Of a stretch of DNA of 36,089 bases, positions 21,301 through 30,668 are shown one piece after another. Below the pieces are notes generated by a model, which was given only the letters and a program-made list of their open reading frames with translations, ran no database searches and had not been told where the DNA came from. The translations under genes were made by a program, and so were the position numbers. Positions within the stretch are counted from its first letter, which is position 1. Each line of letters opens with the position of its first letter. This DNA comes from Zygnema cylindricum (taxonomy: Eukaryota > Streptophyta > Zygnematophyceae > Zygnematales > Zygnemataceae), in NCBI GenBank assembly GCA_037447655.1, contig JBBHKE010003022.1, forward strand, positions 1 to 36,089, read 5' to 3'.

Positions 21301-22722
21301 TAGCAACATTTCTTACTCTTTATTTCATTCTTAGTCTTTATTTATGTTTGTTGATCGCGTTTTGTATGAGTTGCTGTTTTATTTGAAGAAAAGTTCCAAA
21401 AACTGTTCTAAAAGCTGTATCTTATTTTTTTGATCTTATCAAAATGATTCTCTTTTGTTTATGGTTTTTGAACTGCAGTTTACTATGAGTCACTTTACAA
21501 TGCCGACATTTCATGGACGCCCGGAAAATGATTGTTATTATCAAACACAATTGAATGGAACGCAAAATGTTTTATGTCCTAGATGGGTAAGTTTTAAACC
21601 CTCGTATTGTTGTTTTAACATCTATAAAATCTGAAGTTAGCTGATTTTTTTGTTTGAAGTTTTTTATTGGTTCCGCAGTTGATTTTTTTATCACGTTTTA
21701 TTTGTTATTGAATTAGCCCGTTTTTTGGTTATGTAACAGAATTGGTGCATTTTTATTTATTTAGTTTGACGCTGTCTTTGGTAATTGATTGACAGAGTAG
21801 CTTATTGTTTGAATAGGATTGTATTGGACAGGATTGCAAATTGTATTGAACAGGATTGTTAATTGTATTGTTAATTGTGTTGTCTTTCTTTTTCTTTTGT
21901 TGCTTTTGTATTGATTTGTTGTGTAATGTATTGTATTGTATTTTGTGTCTTGCAGATGGATTGGTTCCATGGAGGATTACAGTTTCAAATTGAACATCAT
22001 TTATTTCCAAAACTTCCTCGACACAATCTTCGACAAATTGTTCCTTTGGTCGAAGCAATTTGCAAAAAACACAATGCTCCCCACGTTGCCGAAAATTGGG
22101 CGGTACGTTTTTAAAAACTGCTAAACTATGGTTTTTTTTTTTGTAATTGTAATGGTCTATGGTGTTTTTGTTTTTTTGTATTGGTTTTTGTAACGGATTT
22201 TCTTCTGTTTACCGCGTTTGCATCTTTTTCTTCCTATAGACAGTTTTTGTTCGAATTTATAAGTCTTTCCATTCTTTTGTTCAACTTTTTTTTTTGCAAG
22301 ACCCCTTCTTTGTGGATTTAATTGATTTTATTTTAATTTTAATTCTAAGTATGTGAAAGGAGCTGGTTTCTTGATTGATTTTCCTTTTTGATTCCTTCTT
22401 GTTTTATTGTTTTCGTTTCTCTTGTGGAGTCGCCATCTGAAACTGAATTATTTACCAACATCAACTCAAACCTTTTCATCCTATCTTTCTTAATTGGTAA
22501 TTGTTTATCGTTAATTATTAAAATGTCAATTGTTTTGTTTTGTCCATTGTTTTTTGTCTATTTGAGTTGTTAATTTTGTACTTTTTTCAACTTTTGCAGG
22601 TAACTAATACAAGGCTCATTAAGACTCTTCATACGGCAGCAATCGAGGCTAGAAAACTTCCAAAACCCGAGAAAATTTTAACTCAATCCATATTATGGGA
22701 TGGTCTTTTCGCTCGAGGGTAA
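18301..22722 (+). CDS. SLD: cytochrome b5-fusion front-end desaturase (sphingolipid delta-8 / delta-6 acyl type)
   Basis: Eight exons: 18301-18495, 18876-18986, 19701-20075, 20373-20707, 21083-21146, 21479-21586, 21956-22102, 22600-22722. All introns are GT-AG and in phase; the product is 485 residues (plant homologues are usually ~450). The first ~40 residues are an extra low-complexity extension. The cytochrome b5 domain follows, with haem ligands in HPGG (residue 76) and FHP (residue 99). The desaturase domain has membrane helices near residues 150-183 and three His boxes: HDLGHN (193), HNVHH (230) and QIEHH (407). The Gln that replaces the first His of box 3 marks front-end desaturases. 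The enzyme sits in the ER membrane, takes electrons through its own cytochrome b5 domain and inserts a double bond between an existing one and the carboxyl end. [21 protein letters not shown] strongly resembles plant delta-8 long-chain-base and borage-type delta-6 enzymes; substrate cannot be decided from sequence. Confidence 0.95.
18982..19077. repeat. G/A-rich tract at the start of desaturase intron 2
   Basis: Polypurine (GGGAGAGGGAG, GGAGGGAGGAGGGAGGG) on the coding strand directly after the donor site. It resembles the leader tract at 18181-18300. Confidence 0.7.
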
Positions 22723-22971
22723 CAAAACGGAGTGTAATCCCTCAGTTAAACAAAACAGAGGATAATCTCCCTGTTTATCAAAACGGAGGATAATCTCTCA
22801 CTTAATCAAAGGGAGGATGATCTCCCTGTTAAGCAAAACAGAGGATAATATCTCAATTAACCGAAACGGAGGATAATTTCTCAGTTTAGCATAACGGAGT
22901 AATTGCTCGGTTTTACAAAACGGGGGAGAATCGCTTCTTTTCACATAACGAGGGAGAATCCCGAGTTTTGT
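22723..22971 (+). repeat. nine-unit 28-bp tandem array starting at the stop codon
   Basis: Unit starts at 22723, 22751, 22779, 22807, 22834, 22862, 22890, 22916 and 22944; lengths 26-28 bp. Core: CAAAACGGAGGATAATCTC followed by TCAGTTAA-type sequence. GGAG and CTCC inside a unit can pair across GATAAT, so each unit could form a small RNA hairpin. The first unit begins at the base after TAA, so the array is the start of the 3' UTR. Confidence 0.9.
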
Positions 22972-23612
22972 ATGAATATTGAATATTGAAAATATGTAAT
23001 TGAAAGTTTAGTTGTATTATGATGAGGAGGTTTGGGTTTTGTAGATTTTTTTTTTTGATTTACGATGGGAAGGAAATCCAAACTCATTTGATACATTTTT
23101 TATCAAAATTTTATCAAATGAAATTATTATTCTTTGTAAGAGATGTTGTTTTATTTTTTAAGAAAATGAGAAAAATATGACCTTTATTGGTTGCTTTTTT
23201 TACATATCTTTTTATTTTGTTTTCCCCTCCCAGCTTATCCTGTTTGTCTTTTTTTTTTTTTCTCCTTTTAAGTCATCAATTCTTGTGTGTTTTTATATCT
23301 TGCTGTTTTTTTAAAGGTTGCAAATTGAAGCTGTTGTGGATTTTTTTGAACTATTCTTGAATGGATATCAGAAAGAGTAAAAAAAAGAAAGGAAGAAATA
23401 TAACGAAAGGAAGAAAAGTGAAGAAAGAAAATATATAAAGAAAACAGAAGAAAGATAGATAAATAATGATAAACATGCGCCATTTTTTGCTTACCCTGTG
23501 AATACAGAGTAGCAATATAAGTAAATCATTGTTTTTCTTCTTTAAGCAATATTTTCTTTGGCCCACAATTGTCTACGTCATTTGGTATAGGAAGCCATTT
23601 GAATCGAAAAAA
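22972..23612. other. desaturase 3' flank, gene-free
   Basis: T-rich, with no supported exon. An A/G-rich tract (GAAAGGAAGAAA type) lies at 23380-23460. Confidence 0.5.
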
Positions 23613-23620
23613 CTTATTAC

Positions 23621-25154
23621 TAGTGTTGGGTAACATTTGCCGATATTCGATATATATCGGATTTCAAGTACCCAATAATCGATATATCGCTTCGATATAT
23701 CGATTATCGGGTATCGCGATATATTGCCAATATATAGCCAATATATCGTATCGACAATATATCGAAGCATTAAAAAAAAAAAAAATGAAAGTTTTCACGG
23801 GTCTCCAAAGTCACGTGCCTTCGGACAAGGTGGCCGTAAAATCTTTGCCGAAATGAAATACGGTTTTTTCCTGAAAGTCAGCAGAGTGAAAGAGATCTCT
23901 GAGGTACATTTACGCGGTACACTTATGAAGTACATGTACGGAATTTTCAAGTACGGATTTCCAGACGAAAATAGTCGGTTTCCAAATCTTTGACGATTTT
24001 GAGATTTGATGGTTAACTTACGTGGAGCACTCAAATCAGAACACGTACCTAAAAACTTATCTACAGACGATATGGGATGTACCCAAGGCCTCTGTAATTC
24101 AGAAATTTTGCTGTCCGTACTATTACAGAGACCTCCTGATGTAAACATATCCTAAATAATTAGGGTGGACTTCCATTAGCGAAAAAGTGGGGTTTTCTGC
24201 TGAATGCCGTACCGTTTCGTACAGAATCGTACAAAAGATTTTTTTTTACAAGAAAAACATCATTACAGAAAAATTTCCAAGGCTGTAGGCGTAAACTCAG
24301 ACCATCGGATGCTAATACACTTTTTATCCGAGACGCCACGTCACTAGCCCTACAGTTTGTTAAGAACCTGCACCGGGAGGACAGTTCTCGAAAACAGAAC
24401 GAGTAAAAATGGGCCGCGTGGAAAAGATATAAAAAATCCACGATGACCGCGCGCTTATGTGTGTACACGTCGCAAAGGCCACGTGTCTTCTGCCAGGGTG
24501 GCTGCGAATCCGCGCTAATTGTCCCGTCACGCTCCCACCATCAAAGTTTGCCGCCGCCTTTTTGTGGTTGCGTTTTAAAATATTGGGTAGTACAATTAAT
24601 GCCCTCTGTACGAGTCATTAATTACGTCTGGTGGTGTAGATATTTCCTCCAGCAAGTACAGATATTGCCTCCGCTCGTACAGATATTGCGTTCAGACTAT
24701 ACTTTTAAGATTCTTTCAAGATTTTAAGAATCTAATGTAACCTACGTGTTAACATCCGAATGAGCCACGCAAACAAAAAGTAGTTTACAAACGCGACCTA
24801 ATTGAAGGCACGCCCTTCAGTAATTGTTTTCACAATTACTGGCAAGCGTAATGGAAGTCCACCCTTAATTATATGAATTACAGAAGTAGTACTTTTTTGT
24901 CGGTTACATTTTGCGGCGTCTACCTTTAAGTCACGGAACGAAAATCACGTCGTACGTGGCGTATCAGACAATTTGTCTTTTTCGCTAAAAAAACATATTT
25001 TATAAAAATATAAACATTAAATTAAAAAAATACTATATATCGCGATGGTTTATGTTGGTCTCGGTACGATATATCGAGGATTCTGCTCGGTCGATATTCG
25101 ATATATCGTATATCGAAATTATCGCGATATTAGTTTACCCGATACCCAACACTA
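23621..25154. mobile_element. hAT-type non-autonomous element, 1534 bp, TSD CTTATTAC
   Basis: The terminal inverted repeat is TAGTGTTGGGTA at both ends, perfect over 12 bp. The 8-bp duplication CTTATTAC lies directly outside (23613-23620 and 25155-25162). Both subterminal regions are packed with CGATATATCG/TCGATAT motifs, as expected of hAT transposase-binding sites. No transposase is encoded. About 700 bp of the interior is a separate nested element (24163-24865). Confidence 0.92.
24163..24865. mobile_element. nested element with AGGGTGGACTTCCATTA inverted ends
   Basis: The left end AGGGTGGACTTCCATTA is exactly complementary to the right end TAATGGAAGTCCACCCT. Flanking direct repeats can be read as TAATT (24157-24161 and 24866-24870). 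If the TIR starts one base later they read TTA, which would suit PIF/Harbinger. About 703 bp, no ORF. It lies wholly within the 1534-bp hAT element, so it inserted later. Confidence 0.82.
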
Positions 25155-25649
25155 CTTATTACCACTAAAGCATTTCTCTTACTTTTTTGATTTTGAGTTC
25201 TAGACGCCACTCAGTCTTTTGGGGATTTTTGAGTCTTTCTAAAATTTCAGTCTTTCTATGTTCTTAAATGTGTTACTTTTTGTTCTTCCTCTGTCCATAA
25301 TTCATGTCCTTTTTAGTTTTATGTTCTTTCTAAAAGTTGCAAATTTGAAACCTATTTGGATATTGATGACATAATTTGATTTTTTCTTGGATGTTGTTTA
25401 ACTATATGAAGTTTCTTTTTGAGATTTTAGCTTATTGATAAAACTACAACTCCCATCACTATCACAATTAGTAAATAGTTACATTAAATTATGTTTTGGA
25501 ACGGGGATCATTGGTCTCCACTTAACTAACCATGAGGTTATGGTTTTGGGGCAAAAACACACACACAAATTAGGGTGACAACCTAATAGCCTGTGCAGTA
25601 ATTATGACTAAGTAACTGATTTCACTTTTAACTAACAAGACTTAACTAC
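25155..25649. other. gene-free stretch between the hAT element and the LINE copy
   Basis: Contains the hAT target duplication and the site's old flank. CCCATCACTATCACAATTAG near 25452 faintly resembles the MITE end. Confidence 0.4.
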
Positions 25650-27949
25650 AAAAGTGTGATGGTAAACCATTTGGGTAAACGGGAACCAAAAAAAAAGTGG
25701 ACGGTAAAGCCAAACTTGAAACACTAAATGTGGAGGGAAGTAGGCAAAAGGGAATAACAAGGCGAAAGAAACTAACATACAAACGAAGGGCACGTAAAAC
25801 AAAGTCACTCAAAGAAAGCAACAATCACTACAGCAAGGACACAACATCGTGCTTAAACCAACATTACCTAACCAAAACTCAACATTACAAAAAATCTACA
25901 GAAAGCAACCTCTTAAGTCCCCTAGACCCAGTTTTGAAACACACCGACTATCCATAACTTCAATAGCCGATCAAAGGATAATAGAATTTTGCACTCACTG
26001 TAAAGTCACATATAAACGTTGACGGTATAAAGAAGAAGGGGCCGAAGCATGAAGGCTCCCAAGGCCTTGTCTCTTGTAAGATCACCAACCACAAGTACGG
26101 AGAACACCCAAACAACCAAATATCTCGACCGCCATTGGAATAAAGTCGTCCATAGTTGTGCGGTGTGCATAATCACGCTCCGTTTCCTTAGTCACGTATC
26201 GTGCGACCACTCCAACATGTCAAGCCACTTTACCGGCAACTCTATCCGAGCCAGGTTTTACCAAAACAATGTCACCAACGAGCAATACAATCTTAATCTA
26301 ACGCGAAGGAATAATATGTGAAACCTCACATGGAACAAAATATCGCCCTTGAGAAGCGATAGTCGCAACAATGTCGTGCGCTTGAATTAACTCTCCCCCG
26401 TGGGAGCAACGATTTAAATGGACACCATCGCGTTGAAGGACGTGGTCACACGAGCAAACAAGAGAGTTAAGTAAAGGTGGACGAGGGAGGCCAAGCCTCA
26501 ACCTGAGGGTGGTGGTAGGGTGGATGGTAGAGTGGATAAGACAAGAGTAGCCAATAGCCAAGCTCTTGAGCCAGGTCCACAACAAGAAAGAAAGCGCGTA
26601 CTGCAAGAATTAGAGGGAAGCGCCTCAAGAAGCTTGGTTATAATGGCAAGGAGAACCTTTTAAACTGATTTCATAACAAGGGTGGAGAGAACTGACATAT
26701 CCGCTATCCGCTAAAGCAATAGAAGGAAAACATTATGACTCCTCCAAAATGAACCGTTAGACGGTGAAGACACCCTCCAAAACACGAGGGACAATGGTAG
26801 CAGAGCGCGAGTATCTCTAACCAAAAACGAGAGACAAGAGTGGAGGTAATGAAGCACCAACTTTCCAAGTAAGCAGCGGAGCCAAAAGTGTTGTAGATAG
26901 TAAACCCAACACTCTAGACCCAGGAAGGCAGGCAAGAAGGGTTGCTTGAATGCAGGTCGTAGACCTAGACTCGCGATCAAAAGCCCCACTTTCTAACAAA
27001 GTGTGAAGGACGCTCATGAGGCGATCATAAAATGCGGAAAAATGTGACACAAACGCTAGGGTGGGACAAGAAGTGTGGGTAAGGTAGGAGGGGCAGAGGG
27101 GGGGGGGCACCTTGTCAGAAAAGCGAAAACCACTTTGGGGTTAGAAAGGTTAGAAATGTTAGAAAGGTGGTCCATGTGGGACAAATCTATTTGAAGAGCG
27201 AAATCAAGACATTGGGTCACGAAAGAATTTTAACCAACCGGGCAACCCAACACATGAATGCAATCGGATGGAGGAGAAGTTTGAAAATCAAGAGGCGGAG
27301 TAAAGGAAGGAGGGAGGTCACATGGTGACCAAATAACACACTTCGATGGTAAAAAAAGAAAGGTTGAGCATGTCAAACGATCTCTGAAAAAATTATGGGC
27401 CGGCACAACTTGGTCCATTGGGCCGATAATACGGGCATCGTCCACAATCAAAGGGAAAAGGGAGGGCAAGAAGAGACGTGAAGGGAAAAGGTGGGATTAA
27501 TGAAAGCACGGAGGGCTCGGTAATGAGCAAGGGCAAACAAAGGTCCACCAAGAGGGTTGCCCTAACGAGTGCCGGTCGTAGAGGAAAAAGAAACCAAACC
27601 ACTATCTGCGGAGAAAGAAAGGTTTTTGGTAAAAGAATAAAAGTCTCACACAAAGGGAAATATTTGGAACATCGAGGAATGAGCAACCATAAGCTTCGGA
27701 AAGTGACGTTCCGATCCACCATTTGAAACATCAACTTGGAGGAAATTAACCAACCACGATGGAGATCCAAGGAAAGCCCGAATCCCGTGGACATTGGTCT
27801 CACAATCCCCCAAAGTTGCCACTCCAAAATGATGAGGATAACAAATAACGTGAGATGAGGATAAAAAAAATCGCGAGATGAGGAGAAAAATAATTGTGAA
27901 ATGTATGCTTGAGTTGGATAGAAATGGTACGGGCCACCAGTCAGTATAG
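25650..27949 (-). pseudogene. non-LTR retrotransposon reverse transcriptase, decayed (copy A)
   Basis: Read on the minus strand across several frames, the order of a reverse transcriptase survives. HHFGVATLGDCETNVHGIRA (about 27834) is followed by LQVDVSN, the palm A motif (about 27732). Then comes a GNPLGGPLFALAH motif B, preceded by a stop codon (27562-27564) where this family has Gln. The catalytic-loop variant LIVDDARIIGP sits at about 27440, where YADD/ADD is usual. A C-terminal Cys/His segment, HLNRCSHGGELIQAHD, lies at about 26380-26430. At least two frameshifts and one nonsense change separate these pieces, so no intact protein can be made. The 3' end and trailer (25650-26170) match copy B at 28225-28740 in inverted orientation. 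The 5' end abuts the MITE at 27950. Confidence 0.8.
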
Positions 27950-28167
27950 TACACTGTGTATCGCTATTAATGTTAATGTTTTTATTTGTCGCTTAAAACA
28001 TCTTTTCTTTGTACACACTTGTCGGATTATGGATCTGCCGTTTGTGATTGAAGCTTAGATACTCACCTTCCAATTGACGGTCCATGTAAAAATCGGACAA
28101 GTGTGTACGGAGAAAAGATATTTTAAGTAGCGAAAAGTTATTAACACTAAAAGCGATACACGGTTTA
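27950..28167. mobile_element. MITE copy 4, long foldback, 218 bp
   Basis: TA-CACTGTGTATCGCTATTAATG at the left pairs with CACTAAAAGCGATACACGG..TA at the right. Unlike the other copies the pairing continues inward for about 70 bp per arm (TCGCTTAAAACATCTTTTCT against AGAAAAGATATTTTAAGTAGCG; GTACACACTTGTC against GACAAGTGTGTAC). The whole element could fold into one hairpin. Confidence 0.82.
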
Positions 28168-28224
28168 CCTCTTTCAGGGCAATAGGGTGGATTCCCCCAT
28201 TTAGCTTGGTCACTGGTCAAGACG

Positions 28225-28740
28225 TTGTGAGAAGATCATGACTTTATTTTGATGGCGGTCGAGATCTTTGGTTGTTTAGGTGTTGCGTTGGACGAGTTTC
28301 TTTGTACTTGTGGCTGGCGCTCATTCGAGCGACGGGGACTCGGGAGCCCTCTTCCTTCGGCCCACACTTGTTTTTATAGTCAACGTTTATCTGTTGCTTT
28401 ACAGCGAGTGCAAGCTTCTATTATCATTCAATCGGCTATTGCGGTTATGGATCGTCGACATGTTCCGGAACTCCCTCAACGTGCTCCTCGGGGCTTTGGG
28501 GATCTACGAGGTTGCTTTTCGTAAATATTAATTGTGTTGGGGTTGAGGTTGTAGTGTTGGTTTAAGTGAGTTGTTGTGTTTTTCTTTTTGGGTTCGAGTG
28601 CTTTTGTTTTACACGCCATTTTTATGTGTTCACATCGCTTTTCTTTGTTTTATTTTGCCCTGCTTGTAGTTTTTCAGTTTTGGCCATGCCACCCTTTTGT
28701 TCCCTTGGACTCGGACGATTTACCATCACGCTTTTTAATT
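28225..28740 (+). pseudogene. non-LTR retrotransposon 3' end (copy B), 5'-truncated
   Basis: The plus-strand frame from about 28246 reads MAVEIFGCLGVALDEFLC, YSQRLSVALQRVQASI and LPQRAPRGFGDL, the C-terminal end of the same reverse transcriptase family. The nucleotide sequence follows the 3' part of copy A in inverted orientation, from ATGGCGGTCGAGAT through GTCAACGTTTAT, GTGAGTGCAA-type and GTTGGTTTAAG to the 3' end TTTACCATCAC. Everything upstream of the last ~90 codons is missing, the usual 5' truncation of LINE insertions. Confidence 0.75.
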
Positions 28741-29726
28741 CAATCTGCTTTAGAGAAACAGTTCCACTAGCAATAACACATATTCGAAAAAGCAATTCAA
28801 AACCCCAAACGCCCGATTTAAGGGGCAAAAAACCTTGGGAAATAAATCGTATAGTGTGCCTGGTGGACCTCAAGGGAAGTGGTAAGGGCCTTAATGAAAG
28901 CATCTTGATCCAGTATAAGACGCCCGAAGCTAAAATTTGTGGATAGAAGGGGATAAAGGTTTTGTTGTTTTCACACAAAGTTCTCAATAAAGCTCACTTA
29001 TAACATATGTTGTCAACCTTTTAGAATGTTGAAGAAGATTGGAAATAATGCTAACAGGTATAAACTTTGTTTCTACTCGTTTCTTGTTGCCTTAATCAAC
29101 CGATCTTGTTTAATTCTTTGAGCTGGAAGATGAGAGGAAATTAGGTAAATAAAAGTCTAAATAATATTATAAAAATATAATGAGATATAAACTTGGGCGA
29201 TGTTCGGGAAACCATGTGATCGTGAATGCAATTTGGGATTCTTTCGTTGATATCAATTGTCGGAAATTGCCACAATTGTCACCGTTTTCTTGTGTAACTT
29301 CATTTTTTGGCATTTGAAAAACGAATAGCTGAACAAGTTAAAGCAACTTGTTTTAAGCTTATAAACTGGTCTATAAAGTAATCCATAGATCATGTAAACC
29401 TTCGCAGAAAATTGCTCTTTCACACTTTCGTATTATTTAGATAATGAGTAATGTTTAGGGTTCAGCATCGGATGCATGATGTTTGGATCTTATTGTCTGA
29501 CTTTCGATGCCCCACATATGTTTTTGTCATTTGGCGCTTGATGAATGGTCAGTCTTTTTGTTTTGACACTTACCACCTGTAAAAAAAAATGTTAACAATT
29601 TAAAATTTAATGCGCAGTGTTGTTAGTTTGATTTCACTTTCCTTGTTGGCATTTGAATTTCATGTGGACAAAGATGTTTGAAAGTCACGAATTTGATGGT
29701 AATGTGTTGTGACATACACTATATTA
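28741..29726. other. gene-free stretch
   Basis: A short plus-strand open frame runs to a stop at about 28946 but has no start context or recognised motif. Nothing else supported. Confidence 0.4.
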
Positions 29727-29759
29727 ACACACACACACACAGTGTGTGTGTTTGTGTGT
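29727..29759. repeat. (AC)n(GT)n palindromic microsatellite
   Basis: An (AC) run of about 15 bases is followed immediately by a (GT) run interrupted by one TT. The halves are complementary and can form a hairpin. Confidence 0.9.
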
Positions 29760-29861
29760 TTTATTGTTTCCTTTTTTTCTGTTGTCGGACACTTTCGATT
29801 TCCAGTTGTTCTTATTCAACTCTTTGACGGTTGTTGCATGGAAATAATAAGCTTTTTAAAA

Positions 29862-30100
29862 AAGTTGCTATGGTAAATCATCCGAGCACATGGAAACTAA
29901 AAAAAGAAAGGGAAAGGGAAAAACGAGAAAGAAAAATGGCACACAGAAACAGCCAAAGCAATGAATGATATTAACACTGAGAAAGAAAATGACAAAATAC
30001 AAAGACAAGACAAACGAACGATGCAAAAAAAACAACAAACACAAAAACAAGGAAAACAAACACTACCGCCAAATAGCACCTTAAACAAAACTTCCATAAA
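29862..30100 (-). mobile_element. probable third LINE 3' tail (copy C)
   Basis: On the minus strand GTGCTCGGATGATTTACCAT resembles the last bases of copy B (GGACTCGGACGATTTACCAT). The preceding T/G-rich trailer (TTTTTGTGTTTGTTG, TTTCTTTCTC) is of similar type. Low complexity limits the confidence, and no protein-coding part is seen. Confidence 0.35.
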
Positions 30101-30499
30101 AGGACAAAGTATTTCAATGCATCCGAAAGGATATCCTTTCGATTTGTCATGTGAACACTTGAACTCCCAAAATATAGATTCCCAAACATTTGGACTCCCA
30201 AATATACTCCAAAAACTAAGTCTAACATGTCAACCAAAAAAATAAATTTAAAGCCATCCGGACCATTTTCCTAGTTTTTGAACTTTCTTCGGCTTTCAAA
30301 ATAAAAAAACAACATCTAATGTCCCACGCATAGCTACTTTTTCCTTCACGTTTTTCCGTTTTTCGGAACTGCTTTCCAAATATAGAACATAGATATATAT
30401 TGCACTCGTAAATCCTTTTTTCCTTTCCTTTTCCTTTACAGCCCAAAAAAACCCGTGACACTATTTCATGGGAGCTTACAAAAAAAAACTGACAAAGAA

Positions 30500-30600
30500 A
30501 ACTCTGACTCTGACTCTGACTTTGACTCTTTCTTTGACTCTTCCTTTTCCTTTTCCTATTCCTCTTCCTCTCTTCCTCTTCCTCTTCCTCTTTCTGTTCT
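30500..30600. repeat. pyrimidine-rich microsatellites (GACTCT)n and (CTTCCT)n
   Basis: About five GACTCT-type hexamers followed by CTTCCT/TTCCTC repeats. It lies in the 3' flank of the INCENP gene, which is on the other strand. Confidence 0.85.
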
Positions 30601-30668
30601 AAAAACACAGTGTTGGTGACGATGTTGTAGAGCCAATAACATTTTTGACTTACAAAGAATTTATAGTA

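Noticed and set aside
25452-25666. A further MITE with CCATCAC ends
   Set aside because: The right-hand GTGATGGTAAACC is better explained as the 3' end of LINE copy A, since copy B ends in the same TTTACCATCAC.
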